DNA of 64,000 nt from Voacanga thouarsii (taxonomy: Eukaryota > Streptophyta > Magnoliopsida > Gentianales > Apocynaceae), in the NCBI GenBank assembly GCA_026120185.1, contig JANUWF010001719.1:496001-560000 (forward strand). Direction: 5' to 3'. Made by a program: the position numbers and the translations under genes. Under the pieces are notes generated by a model. It saw only the letters and a program-made list of their open reading frames with translations. It made no database searches and was not told the origin of the DNA. This document shows, in pieces, positions 18,936-30,439 of this stretch. Within the stretch, counting starts at the first letter, position 1. Every line of letters starts with the position of its first letter.

Positions 18936-21648
18936 TTAATCTGCTGCTCCATGGGTTGGCAAATGGTTCTCTAGAGGGCTTATATTATTTGTTTTTGGTT
19001 TCTCACAAACAACAACAACTTCATCTCCCTGCTGGAATTCCTTGAAATTACCTAACCTTCCCAATTCTTCAACTTCCTCAATCACAAGATCAAGTCTGGC
19101 TACTAACTCCACCAGCAAAGAAGCGAAAGCTGCAAATGGAAGTGCTTCCGAGAACTCGAGGCTTGTAATCGCTAGTTTGCTCAGTGTTGGCCTTAACACC
19201 TTTCTTTCTGATTCTTTAGATTGTTCAGAGCCCCTCTTGGATTTCCATTCAAGCAAGGCAGAACTATCCGTTTTCACGCTTGATAAAGATACTCCGAAGT
19301 CCTTTCCAGACCTCTGCCTTGCTGTTGCAGCTGCCAGGGCTAACATGTTGGTGGTTTTATTGCCATCGGGTCCAAGAAACAGTTTTGGTTGGGATTTTAA
19401 TGCAGCATCAAGGTCATGCAAGGCTTGGTGGAGATGGTCTGATAGTACCTCGGGAGAGCAGTGGCGATGCTTTCTTACACTGTCTGCCAGTTCCATCAAT
19501 GCTCGTGATACTTCTCCAGCTAATCGAGTGCATGGATCTTTAAAAAGAGCTCGAACAGACCGTGGAGTCTAACAGCAAATCAAATTTATCAGTCAGTTCA
19601 AGAAGGCCATCATGGGAATGCTAACAGAAGCAATTTCTTGCTTGATTACAGCTCCAATAACTCTAAGATATGTTTTACTGATTAGAAAGCTGTGACAACC
19701 TGAACATTTTTCATCTAAATTCTGTGGCAACATTTGGACCATTCCAACATTCTTATGCTATCTTTTGGGAAGAAATTTTAAGTAATTGGATCACATGCAC
19801 TCCAGTTAATTTGAAATCTCTCTCCTTGTAGACATGGTTACCTCCACAAATTTATTCAGATAGCACTTGATAATTGTTAATAAACTGGATTATTTCAACA
19901 CTTTAACAGATACTTCAAATCCACCGCACTCTCAGGTGCTTTACGTGGACTAGATTCTGGAGTTTTGCTTTTACTGGTGCACTTGGTTCCATTTACCTGG
20001 ATTTCAGTTTTCAAGCATCCATGCAAAGCTACTACAGTGTAGCCAAAATGGCGAAGAATAGCTCCCAGCTTAACATACTGTTGGCATGGAAATCTGTAAC
20101 AGTATCTTGAATGCCTTGGCTCCCAACTCGCGTGTAATGCCTGCAAATTTTCAGAATTAGTTTGGCAGGTTAGCATACCAAAGCTCTGCTGATTTTGTTC
20201 AACAATGTTGCTAATGAAACTTTACCAGAGTCTCATCAGTGGACTTGGAGTCTAAAACAGCTTTGTAGCCTTCATAAATGGGATCCTCCAATGACTTATC
20301 TGTCTCTTTTTCTGGCTCATCTCCCCTAAAGTATTCACGGACACAAGCTGCAAAATTTTAGTGGCTATGCATTAGTCGAGCAAAACATGAAAACGAAATT
20401 ACCATTTGTGGCTCCTTAATTAAGTTCACATTAATTAGTTGACAAGGCAGGTCATAATCACAATTGACCGAAAGTTTGTTTCTTGATCTTTGCTTTAGTT
20501 CTTTGACTTTAGAGCTGCACAACATATTGATCAATCAATCCAATGATTCACGTGACTTAGAGAAACACAACTATAAAAAATAATGGATTCTAGAATTTCC
20601 AACTCCTGTCTAGCTGCCTATCTAACTTTTGCAAATTTGTCATCAATTTGAACCACAAGAAATTCAGAAATGAAATGAAAGTTCTGCTAAATTCTTTCCT
20701 CCCTTTACCTTCTATTGAACTTGCGAGCCCCTCTAGCTTAGAAACAGTGGAATTGTGAAGGTCTTCGCCGGACCAGTTTGGAAAAAGCAAGAGGCTCATC
20801 AGGAGACAGATTCCACAACCAATTGCAATGGTGTAAAACCTTTCATGAGCTATCTTCAGTACATTATGAACTCGGTAGCTAGAAACGGTAATCAAATTAA
20901 AGGTCAAGAGGAATATCACCACACCATAGTCATAATTCTTCTTTATGTATGGGAAAAATCTCAGATAGGTTGCTGCAGCTCCTGTCAATCAAATCAGCAA
21001 CAAAACTTAATTAGATGGAAACTGCAGAACCAATGAAAATAGCTTTGAAAATGTGGCCGGATGAACCAACGTCTTGAGGAGACCATCATGAATCTTACCT
21101 ATGATGAAAACTGCAGAACCAATGAAAATAGCTTTGAAAATGTGGCCGGATGCTGTAGCAATGTACTCCATCAGGAACGCAAGTGATCCAGCCAGGAGTG
21201 TTCCTATTCCTCTATTGAGACCTTTGCATAATGTTGCCCCTGTATCATCCAGGATTACAACGGTAAAATCAAATTGATGCCATTCAAAGGCCCTGCCCAG
21301 AAAAGACAATTAAAAAGATTTACAGAAACAGAAGGAAATATGCAAACCTGCAGTGAACTCAAGAACAACCACAACAGTCATGACAGCCCAGATAGCACTC
21401 TGGCCAATACCTTTGAACAATGGTTCCAAAAGATACAGCAAGGAGACCAGTGTCAAGGATAAACCAACTTTGATTGAATGAATAACCCTCCGCGGATCAT
21501 CTTGTCCCACCTTCCAAAAGGTTTTCCAAGCAGAACCCGGAAATCTTTTTATCTTTTCTACCAAAACATTTAAACGTTTCTTGACCTTCTCCATTCCAGC
21601 ACTCGAGACACAACTATTATCCCCCGTTAACCCCAATTCCGCACCCAT
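18936..21648 (-). CDS. ALMT: Aluminium-activated malate transporter (ALMT) family anion channel
   Basis: Complete six-exon gene on the minus strand, 537 aa. Exons: 21348-21648, 21099-21239, 20709-20981, 20226-20347, 19997-20140 and 18936-19568; every junction is GT/AG and in phase. ALMT proteins are plant membrane anion channels for malate and other anions. The N-terminal half has six hydrophobic segments: two in exon 1 (after IHSIKVGLSLTL, and AIWAVMTVVVVLEF), two in exon 2 (GIGTLLAGSLAFL, IFKAIFIGSAVFII) and two in exon 3. Family signatures are TAGATLCKGLNRGIGTLLAG and the WEP motif (ASWEPRH). The cytosolic C-terminal half contains SVRALFKDPC, ELADSVRKHRHCSPEVL and LKSQPKLFLG. Length matches the family (about 450-560). 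The wording suggests the ALMT2/8/10 group, but membership and the tissue or membrane of action cannot be read from sequence. Intron 2 contains a 50-bp duplicate of exon 2 sequence. Confidence 0.95.
21014..21152. repeat. 50-bp exon/intron duplication in ALMT
   Basis: Bases 21103-21152, which span the end of exon 2 in ALMT, recur at 21014-21063 within intron 2 with one mismatch and a period of 89 bases. The intronic copy is not followed by a usable GT donor in the same place, so the exon 2 boundary at 21099 is preferred. Confidence 0.9.
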
Positions 21649-22514
21649 GGATTTTACTATAGATTTTATAATGCTCGAAAAAAGATAGATTTTTTACACA
21701 GTTACCAAAGAATCAAGGACCAAGAAAGCAAGAGAGGGCGGTGGCACAAGAAGCAGCAGCAATTGTTTTTGGCTTTTGGGAACTTTTGAATCTAATGTGT
21801 CACCCCACATTAGAGGGAGAGCTGTGAAGGGCTCTTTATTTGAATCAAAAGACAGAAGTGATGTATACGTGTTCACATGTTCTCCAATAAAGTGAATGAG
21901 ATACTAAATCTGCACATATGTGTCAATGGGAAGCCGATCAACCTTACAAGGGAAAGTAATTAGGTTTCCTATTTCTGTCACTCCTCTTTCTTCCTTCAAT
22001 TCTTGGGCAAGGGGTTTCTATCTCTCTTTTAGTCTTTTTTTCTTTTGTGTTTGTGTGGAGGAAGATAGGTTAATTCTTACAATTTGACCATTACAATTGA
22101 CTCTAGCTGTATTCCCAATATTTATATAACGGAAATATGTTAACTTTCATTACCTGACAACAAGTTAAGTTATACTATTTGACGATTACAATTGATACTA
22201 ACCATATACCATATCTTCATAGAACGAAATAAAATAAATTTCACTTAACTCCACCTATATTGATAACCACAATTGAATCGAAATGTATACTTTTCTAATT
22301 TATAGTAAACTTTTATACTAATCTTGAGATTTGAACTCACCTCTTCCGTTTAAACATTGAATTTGACCCTTATTTCTTATTTATGAATTCAAATTAATAA
22401 TCTCCATAACAACCCGCGCGTTTAAAATCAGCATGCACTATACTAATATTGCTAATACCAAAGAGATCTTTTTGGCAAATTTCACAAGATAAGGCATAGG
22501 ACCTTCACAATTTA
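21649..22514. other. ALMT upstream region
   Basis: 5' flank of the minus-strand ALMT gene. It should contain its leader and promoter, but no convincing TATA element was located. No other gene. A CCCGCGCG string at about 22413 is half of a Helitron-like hairpin but lacks the partner arm. Confidence 0.45.
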
Positions 22515-22805
22515 CTTCCTCCGTCCTAAAAAGATGTCAAAATTTTCTATTTTTGTTATACTAAAATATTTGTCAATTTTACAAATTAAGAATGTATTTA
22601 TTATATATATTCTTAATTTACCATTCCTTTAACTACTCAATAAATATTTGACTCATTAAATATGTGTATTTCCAATCTAATTAATAAAGATTTACTTTTA
22701 TTCAGGGATATAATAGTTATTTTCTATTATAACTATATAAGTTTTAATAATTCCTTAATCTGTGTACCATTTGTTAAATTGACATCTTTTTTAGGACGGA
22801 AGGAA
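22515..22805. mobile_element. Stowaway-like MITE
   Basis: A 291-bp element flanked by TA (22513-22514 and 22806-22807). The ends are inverted repeats: CTTCCTCCGTCCTAAAAAGA on the left and the reverse complement of the same theme (TTTTTTAGGACGGAAGGAA) on the right. CTCC-TCCGT-type ends with a TA target are the hallmark of Tc1/mariner-derived Stowaway MITEs. The interior is AT-rich and non-coding. Confidence 0.85.
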
Positions 22806-23566
22806 TATTAACAAAAAGGGATAACAAGATTGAACTCGTAACTTAAGAAAATTAATAATATGTTAAGCTGAGGGATAAAGTGTTGTGGGTTTGACAACTC
22901 AGTATAATTAGGTTAATAGTTAAATTTTTTGTTGACTTTTTGGTTACTTTGCCAGAGAAGTATTTGTGAAGTATTTTGTAGTATCTCTTTAGGTTTTTTC
23001 TTAGGTTTATTAACTAGGTATAGATCTTAGTTTTAGAATTTTAGATTTAGTTCATAGGTTTTGTTTGATTCTTATTGTCTTTAGAGTAGATTTTTTATAA
23101 GAATGAAATGGGTTATTTATAGGATCTTGGGTTCCTCGATTTTATTTCTTTAGAGTTAATGCTATATTTATAGTAGATACTTCGAATTCTTTGTATTTTT
23201 TGGAATTCATCGCTTTGTTTGTTTTGTTGGTCTTCCATTGCATTGGAGATATCGAATTGGAAGATGGACCATTCTTTGTTGAATTGGAAGATGGACAATT
23301 TCAACCATTGTCCCTGTCACTTCCGTTCCTCTGAACGCTTCATCTTTGCAGCTATCCATGAACGCTTCTCTGCAGCTATCAGTGGTCTTTTTCTTCTTTC
23401 AATTCTGGCATTAGAGGTGAGCTTTCGGCCTGTATAATTTTGTTCCGTTCCGGAGTCCTCCTGCTTAATATCTTTCATTTTCCTTTTTTAATATCTTGCA
23501 TATCTTCTAATAATTGGATCTGGATCACTCAACATTCTCCATTCCTTAAGCATACTTCTAAAAAAA
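22806..23566. other. Non-coding DNA before the gene-fragment cluster
   Basis: No gene supported. It contains a short direct duplication of GAATTGGAAGATGGAC (23254-23269 and 23281-23296) and another of GAACGCTTC...TGCAGCTATC between about 23333 and 23382. These close-spaced repeats resemble break-repair scars. Confidence 0.4.
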
Positions 23567-23980
23567 CCCTTTGAACAAAATTATACAAGCAGTGGCTTCG
23601 ATCAACAGCAGCCGCTCATCGATCCTTCCGTTTCGTCCAATGGCCAAATGTTTCAGGAAATCGGAAGCTTTACCAGCACGATGACGTCATCAAACGATCC
23701 AAATTTGTTAGGGTTTAACATGGCCGACATTTCGACGTACCGGTTGCAGCAGAATCACCGTGCGGTAGACGACCAAAGCTCCAACCAAATGGTGGGGACC
23801 ACCGGGGAAGATGATTTGAAGATGGAACCGATCAACTGCGGTTTTCTGGATCAGACGGCTCAGATGGGGTTTTTAGGATTGCAGCAGAGCAGGATAAGTA
23901 GTGGTGGACTCGGGGGACATGATTGGCAAATTAACGGCGGAGGGGGAGATCAGGGACTCTTTGAAAAAGAAAAAAAATAG
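23567..23980 (+). pseudogene. Dof-like transcription factor fragment
   Basis: A 137-codon open segment rich in Gln, Asn, Ser and Gly: QEIGSFTS, SNDPNLLGFNMADIS, LKMEPIN, then GGLGGHDWQINGGGGDQGLF followed by EKEKK and a stop. The phrasing resembles the C-terminal half of Dof zinc-finger proteins, where DQGLFD leads into the last residues. The N-terminal CX2CX21CX2C Dof finger is absent from this window, and the family ending is replaced by a short Lys/Glu tail. It is therefore a truncated fragment at both ends. The family assignment is from memory and moderate at best. Confidence 0.45.
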
Positions 23981-24162
23981 GAAATCCTGCTGGCTGACTC
24001 CATGCTATCCTCCCCAGGAATCAGTCTATAACCTGGATAACTTTCATCTTTGTATTCCTTAGAGGCACATTTACAAAAGCCTCTCAAACATGTAATTTGA
24101 TTGAGTACGTTCACAGCTCTCCTAGAAGAAAAAAAAAATTATCTTAGAGATAAATTTTACGG

Positions 24163-24220
24163 AATTATGAAGTTTGGTAGAGCATATGCTTAATTATGAA
24201 GTTTGGTAGAGCATATGCTT
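24163..24220. repeat. 29-bp perfect tandem duplication
   Basis: The unit AATTATGAAGTTTGGTAGAG+CATATGCTT occurs at 24163-24191 and again at 24192-24220 without a mismatch, and a partial third copy (AATTAT) follows. Non-coding. Confidence 0.9.
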
Positions 24221-24315
24221 AATTATTTCTCTTTTGAAATTTCATGTAACTGCGTAAGTACAGTTTCTTTTGGCAAGAATTATGACCCAAATGGTGATTT
24301 GGAAGTTTCTCCTGT

Positions 24316-24387
24316 ATGAATTTGCTGAAGGAAATGAAAGAGGGATTAGATACAGTGACATCGAAGATAGAGGCGCTTACTGCAAAG
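24316..24387 (+). pseudogene. Neuroguidin/Sas10-like exon fragment
   Basis: A 24-codon exon, MNLLKEMKEGLDTVTSKIEA and then LTAK, ends at a clean GTAAGG donor. It resembles the N-terminal part of plant neuroguidin, a Sas10/C1D-family protein of ribosome biogenesis and translation. The expected next segment (leading to SYLEAK-type sequence) is not found downstream. This is an isolated exon fragment. Short length keeps confidence moderate. Confidence 0.45.
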
Positions 24388-25206
24388 GTAAGGAATATTC
24401 AAAGTTTTATGTTTTGCTTTCTGAATGTGAATTAGAACTTAGATAGTGAATGAAAATTTGGGAACTTGCTTCTAATAGGATCTCCTCACCTTTTTGCCGA
24501 TTGAGTCAATAGCTTTACATAGCTTTTTGCAGGTTGAATCAATATCTCTCTTTATAATATCTACCGCAGCCGGTAGTCATACACGAGGCCTTTCAGTTTT
24601 TTGGGTCCCAAGACTCGATTTTAATCCATGAAATTTTCTGCAAAACGAAGAATGGAGATTTTGTAGGCCGCAGGATAGGATCGACGGTTTTGTGTGGAAG
24701 GATTCTAAATGCACAAAGTATAGAACTTTGTTTCAGATCTTCATATGCAATTCAGTTCGTAGAAATCTTCGCTGCTGAATTTCAAAATTTGGTGAGCTTC
24801 TTAGCTTCTTCTCACAGCTATTTAAGTTGTGCGTGCTATTTAATTTTTGTTCATATTGGATTTAGTCTTTTGGTATTCCGGATGCAGTTTTGTGTAGCTT
24901 TATTTTTAGCCTTGGGGATGTGCGATTTTGGTGCAATCAAAGATGCATTCTTTGCAATTTGAATGTGGTAAATGCAATGCTGGATGTGAAATTTTCTGAG
25001 GATTTTAGTTGTTGGACATTACAATTGATTTAGCTAGGAAAGTTTCCTAGCCAAAAGTACACTTTAGAGAGGAAATGATTTCGACTTTTTTTTTCCCCTC
25101 CTTCTTCTCCTTCTGGTAGTGATCACTACATCCAGTTATATCAAAAACAAGAAAATGAAGAATACAACAGTGTATGCACAACCTAATGCCTACATGAATT
25201 GTGCAG

Positions 25207-25573
25207 AGGTGGAGATTGGAGAGCAGGAGGAAACTGTCACTTGGAGACACTTCCAGAGCTAGGTTCTTCGTTGGCGCCATCCAGCACTTGGGACAAATAT
25301 ATCATTTTTGCTGATTTAGTCTCTACTCGCTTGAACATATCAGATGTAAAATCAATGGATGTATTAAATATAACTCACATGAGCTCAAGAAGGAAAGATG
25401 GTCACTCATCTCTATATTACTTGGGACCTAATGTAGGCCCTGCACCTCTACATAGGCAGGACTGCAGCCACTGGTGTCTGCCTGGTGTGCCAGACACATG
25501 GAATGAGCTACTGTATGCCCTCTTCTTGAGGCGCGAAACATCAAAAAAATCAGACACTTGGTCACAGGTATAA
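25207..25573 (+). pseudogene. Trichome birefringence-like (TBL) C-terminal fragment
   Basis: About 122 codons of the last exon of a TBL/PC-esterase family protein (Golgi polysaccharide O-acetyltransferases), beginning after a GTGCAG acceptor. Seen: [49 protein letters not shown] and [10 protein letters not shown]. The C-terminal DXXH-type block (DCSHWCLPG) is intact. The N-terminal GDS block, the TBL domain and the membrane anchor are missing from the whole upstream region, so no active enzyme can be made. It is on the same strand as the two neighbouring fragments. Confidence 0.85.
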
Positions 25574-26530
25574 TTCTTAGTTGAGTGTATATCATTTCCT
25601 TGATTGCTGGAAAGGACTTGAACCTTCTGTACATCAGGCTGATGGTCTTGAAATAAATCCGCATAAACTAGATGCCAAACTTTCACGGTACCATACAGCC
25701 ATAAATAGATTTTACTTCATAGACAAACTTGGGAGCTGCGATCCTAGGCAATTGATAGGCCCTTTGTACATCAATTACATACATGTTGAATGAAAATCAT
25801 CTTCTTTTTACACATATATGTACCTGGTATAGCCCTTTTTGACCATATTTTGTTTGACAGAAACATCTTAGGAGCTTTTCTGGAATTGGTCTTTGAGTTG
25901 ATACTGCTTAAAGCAAAGCGCTTTTACTTTCTGATTTGTGCTTTCTTTTTGACCCCTCAATTATTTATGAGACACAAAAAATGGAAAGAACATTGCTGGA
26001 AGCATCAACTGCTCTGATTTTTGTCTCATAAAGAAATTCCTAATTTGAGCTGAAAAAATAAAAAATAGAATGGGGAAAAAGAAAAGAAAACTAAAATTTT
26101 TATAGATCATCAATGTTGGGAACTGTAAAGAATAAAAGGATTGGTTTTCTCCATAAAATTCCCTATAGAAGGGTTTGACTGAAGTAGATTTATAATATTT
26201 GTGATATTTTTAAAATTAATTTAAAAACCTCAACGAAGATAAGTGATATTATTAAAATCTCAAAGAAATTCTCATGTATTAACTTTAAAACATAATATAA
26301 GAAAGTATAACTATTAAAATTCTATTTAAAACAGTGTTTAACTAAAAGTTCATTTGATAAAGTTGAAAGTTGAATATTGAAATGTAAAAATTTAAATACT
26401 AATTCTAACGATTGAAATTTAAATATTAAAATTTAAAATTTAAGATATGAATTTAAAACCCTTCTATCAAATGCATCAAAAATTAGATATTATAATGTAT
26501 TTATAATTTTTAAAAAATAAATATATTCCT
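25574..26530. other. AT-rich non-coding DNA
   Basis: No gene supported. A/T content rises sharply after 26100, and the last part reads as simple AT-rich sequence leading into the Helitron-like terminus. Confidence 0.45.
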
Positions 26531-26531
26531 T

Positions 26532-26558
26532 CCGTGCATCGCACGGGCAACAACCTAG
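26532..26558 (+). mobile_element. Helitron-like 3' terminus
   Basis: CCGTGC-ATC-GCACGG forms a perfect 6-bp stem (26532-26546). Eight bases later comes CTAG (26555-26558), followed by T. This is a textbook Helitron 3' end in plus orientation. The three host-gene fragments upstream lie on the same strand. The 5' end was not located, so whether all three belong to one element is inference. Confidence 0.65.
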
Positions 26559-28443
26559 TTTCTAGTAAGTTGGAAACTAAGGACTCATTGTTAGGTAAGA
26601 GGTGTTAAATTTAATTAATATTTGGGTCTTTTTAATGTATATGTAAAGAAAAAAAAAATCAAAATCAAGGCTCAAGTACCAAAAGAAAAGAAGCCTAACG
26701 GTTTTCATGCAATTGAAATCTAGTCAAGTCAGATTAATGGCCTAGCGGTTGATGCACCAGAATTAAATGACTGCTTAAATATGGTTACCATTTCAAAAGC
26801 TAACGTCTAAAACAGCCAAATTCAAGAATTTTTTATATAAAAAAAATTAAAAATTCATCCTAAATATAAAAACTTGATAGAATATCATTACGATATAATA
26901 TTATTTTATATATCTAGTGAATATTACATTTATAATCTATCTTTCATATATTATTGATCTTATATGTCTAACCTGGAGACCATCACTATAATCTTTCATG
27001 GCATTGGAGCCATATCGACTCAACTCTCCCTCTTCTTCTTTTTTTGTTTAATACAAACCCTAATTCTATTTTTCTGTTTTCTTCACCAACCCAAACACTA
27101 ATGAAACTATACAATGATATATTTTCAAGCTCAACAAACCCAAATCCTAATGAAACTGTACAATGATGTTTTCAAGCTCAACGACTATCGTGTCATCGGT
27201 CAATTGGTCCGGCAACCCAGGGGTGCAATTGCTGTTGACCAAAATGTAAATGCCCAACCACTCAACCATAAGGTGGTGCAAAAACCATTGCAAAACCACA
27301 GTGAGTGCTGAAATGGCATGAAACTGGTCACGGGCAATACTTAGCTGTAATGGCTTTTTGAGTTTTTGAGCACTGTTTTGCTTTCTTGCAAAAGGAACTA
27401 AATGCCTCTTGTTGACCTAACCTTTGTAACAATGGTATCTAGTTGTCTTTGCCCTGGACATGGTTCTGTTCTTTCCCGTGTACTCTCAACCCCTAAATCA
27501 ACAGCTCAACAATTGCCTTGTGGCAATTTATCGAGTCACCATGTGGGATGTTTTATACTGAAAATTAATTTTTTGTAATTTTTGACCACTTTTATCAACT
27601 TTTTTGAATTTTAAAAAGAAATATATAATTATACATAATATGTTGTACACCCAGTTGCAAATTAGGGTTTTCACAAGAGAAAAATTAAAGACTCCAACTT
27701 ATAAGATAATGATCAAAATCACAACCTTCATTTAGATTCATCTCCATTTCGTTCTTTTTCTTCCCCTCTTAATTAGAGCCGTACGTAAACAAATCGAATG
27801 TCCTTTGAATTTTGTTTCCTTAACCATTCGTTCCCGGCAAGTTGGCAACCATGTTCGTGCTTGCTTGTTTAATATTAAAATTTTATTTTAGATTCCAACT
27901 TGATTCCTCATTACACAAACAACAGTCAAACACAAATGAACTAGTATGCAATTTGTTCCCGAACGATCAATTTGTTTACAATTGGGAATTGTTGGGGCTT
28001 GTTCCATATATGTTTTTTCATTATCGTTGCAAATCTGCAAGAACATTTGCTATACAGTTTGCAGTAAAAAGGATGGGATTAAACTTATCACCATTGCAAC
28101 CAGGCCTGCTTTTCTTCTCTCTCTCGAATCTCGACTATTTGTGTATGTGTTTTCCTGCTTTTCTTCTTGGCTTCTGGCTCTTCGGCCCGAGTAATTCATT
28201 CAGGAAACCTCTAGCTTTCGTGCCTTCGCCTGGCTTGACTGCCTCTTTCTCAGGAACATCACGTCGATGTCCAAAATGCAAATGGGAAGGAGAAGAACAA
28301 GGCACCAGGAAGTGTAGTCCTTGACACAAAGAACAGATGATAGACGAAGTCCCTTTGGTCTTTCATTTGTGTAATAGCTAGTATTCCTCGTCGCATTCTG
28401 CTTCCATTGATAACCTTCCTATATATTATGTACTATGAGGGAT
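26559..28443. other. Intergenic DNA, no gene seen
   Basis: Open frames such as 27114-27311 and 27842-28324 match nothing I know and lack flanking exons. The main structure is the 48-bp tandem duplication at 27087-27182. Confidence 0.4.
27087..27182. repeat. 48-bp imperfect tandem duplication
   Basis: Two adjacent units (27087-27134 and 27135-27182) share CAA-CCCAAA-C-CTAATGAAACT, TACAATGAT and TTTTCAAGCTCAAC with a few substitutions and small indels. Confidence 0.85.
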
Positions 28444-28738
28444 TTGGGTCGCACAAATTGTGCACGAAACCTGTGCAACAATTTGATGGCTCAGATTAAA
28501 AATTACAAGAATATGACGGTAAAAAAAATGGTTGAGTATAAATTTTTTTTTTAGTGGAATATCGTTATTTTGGTCGTTCTAAAACTTATTTATCAAGTTG
28601 TGTATGATATTTATACAATTGTATATAATACTCATGCAATTGTATATAGTGTTTATAAAATCGTATAAAATATTTATATAATTGTAAAAAATGTTTATAA
28701 TCCGCAAGTTTTGTATACCAACTTGAGCAGCGTGATCA
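28444..28738 (+). repeat. Palindrome-bounded repeat, copy B
   Basis: Inverted relative of the repeat at 12650-12905. The left edge has GGGTCGCACAAATTGTGCACG with a partner CTGTGCAACAATTTG; the right edge has CCGCAAGTTTTGTATACCAA and CTTG. Inside are a T-run, a GTCGTT-like motif and about four and a half 21-base units of the type TATAATACTCATGCAATTG (28605-28698). No coding content. Confidence 0.5.
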
Positions 28739-28774
28739 ATGTATAGAAAAGAAAAAAGAATCAGGAGTATCATT

Positions 28775-29219
28775 AGTGTTAGGATTGTTAATAAGTCGGG
28801 TATGCTTAGATTCGAATATGTATCGAAACCGTTTATAATGGGTATAACATATCTATTTTATTATCTAATTTGACTCGAATTCGTTTATCCGTTTATTAGA
28901 TTCGAATATAGAACTATAATACTCGTGCCTGTTTATTCTATTATTCAATTAATATAAATATTATATAAAATATATATTATATTATATATGTTATTGTTAT
29001 TATATCTTTTTTAATATTTAGATTGTACTTAATTTATCGTAGAAAATAATATTATTTTTTATGAGTCAGACATAAATTTATTATCTGTATATTCGGGTAT
29101 AAAATTCTTTATATTATATTTGGTAGGTATTTAGATCGAATCTGATATATATTAACGCTAATTAGGTTCAAATCTAGGACAGTGTGATCCGAACCCAACG
29201 CCACCCGACATGTTTATCG
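28775..29219. mobile_element. Possible degenerate hAT-type MITE
   Basis: An AT-rich 445-bp stretch bounded by TAGTGTTAGGATTGTTAATA...GTCGGGT on the left and ACCCGACATG-TTTATCGCCCTGACTG on the right, which are loose inverted matches of each other. The interior has repeated GAATATAGA/TTCGAAT motifs. A clear target duplication was not found, so this stays tentative. Confidence 0.35.
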
Positions 29220-29470
29220 CCCTGACTGTTGTAATGCTGTGTATTAGAAAAGTATTGGACACAAACTAGACAGAGGAATCCCATTCTGCCATTTGGTCTA
29301 AAAAGAATAACTCATGATTTTCTTTTCTTTTTCTTGCACTCTTTTGGATAGAAGTTCAATTTGAAAAATAATTACCAAAATCCCAAATGTTAAAATGATG
29401 GCCAATGTATAAGAGAGTGATTAAAAGAAAAAAATTACAATTTACATTAGTTATTTGCAATTGAATCATG

Positions 29471-29513
<43 letters not shown>

Positions 29514-30078
29514 CTTGATATATAAAATATAAAGTTTTCACCAGTACATTAATAAAAAAATGTTTTATCATAAAGATTTGATGATAGTTTGCGGAAGGTT
29601 TACAAGTATTCAAGTTTATGATAGTTAAGGCACGAAAAAAATAAATTTTAGTCACATATTCAAATAATTCTTTTTAAAATTAAACGTTATATTGAAGTAT
29701 TATATTATATTTTAATACGTAAAATTTTTAACTTTAAAAGAAAAGAAAGAAAATATTTCATATAATCATACTTTTACTATGTGTCCATAAAAATTTCGTT
29801 TTCATCTGACATATCATTTATTTATTTTTTAAGTGACATAGGTGAGGTTCTGAGAAGCGCATCTTTCATATGACAGGGTATTGGCTATTAGAAAAGTGAG
29901 TGGCCAGCCTAAAATATAGTTCTAAGCCATCCCGTTTTAAATCATAATATGGACTAATTGTTCAGCACATTGATTTAACTGCTCTAGAACCCCAAACTCA
30001 ATCACACAAGCAAACAGCTGCCCCAATTCTCCAAGCGCCCCAAACCCAAAAAGTAAAAAGAAACCCTCAAAATTTAAG
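29220..30078. other. Intergenic DNA left of the copia nest
   Basis: No gene supported. It contains the (TA)n run at 29473-29508 and otherwise AT-rich sequence up to the outer copia target duplication. Confidence 0.5.
29473..29508. repeat. (TA)n microsatellite
   Basis: About 18 AT dinucleotides in a row. No coding relevance. Confidence 0.95.
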
Positions 30079-30083
30079 GTATA

Positions 30084-30391
30084 TGTTGTGAATAATTAGT
30101 GAATTAGTTGTGAATTTACTATTCATTAGTGGACAAATGTATATGAATGTCCACTATTAACACCACTAATACATATTAGTGAAATTAGTAGACATAAATT
30201 ATTAACTCCACTAATAGAGCTCTATAAATAGAGTTCTTCCCCAAACTTGATATATACTAATTGTGATAAAATTGTTAGAGAAATTTGTAAGAGAAAAGAA
30301 AGAGAGAAGTTTGTAGAAATTATTGTGCAAATAATAATCAGAGATTTATTATGTGTAGATTTTATTCTGATACTGTTAAAATTTTATAACA
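30084..30391 (+). repeat. 5' LTR of outer copia element
   Basis: 308-bp LTR, TG...CA, with a TATA box (TCTATAAATAGAG, near 30221-30233). It matches the 3' LTR at 44509-44771, which has a deletion of about 35 bp in its first third. Confidence 0.92.
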
Positions 30392-30439
30392 CGTTATCAG
30401 CACGAATCTCTACTGTTTCCAAATTTAGAAGACTAAAGT

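Noticed and set aside
19042..19572. 176-codon plus-strand frame opposite the last ALMT exon
   Set aside because: Shadow of the real minus-strand ALMT coding sequence.
22405..22440. CCCGCGCG string resembling half of a Helitron hairpin
   Set aside because: No complementary arm and no CTRR terminus at the right distance.
25417..25686. Minus-strand frames opposite the TBL fragment
   Set aside because: Shadows of the plus-strand TBL exon.
27842..28324. 160-codon plus-strand frame with a CPKCKWEGEE string
   Set aside because: The lone Cys pair is not a recognisable finger; the rest is hydrophobic low-information sequence with no exon partners.
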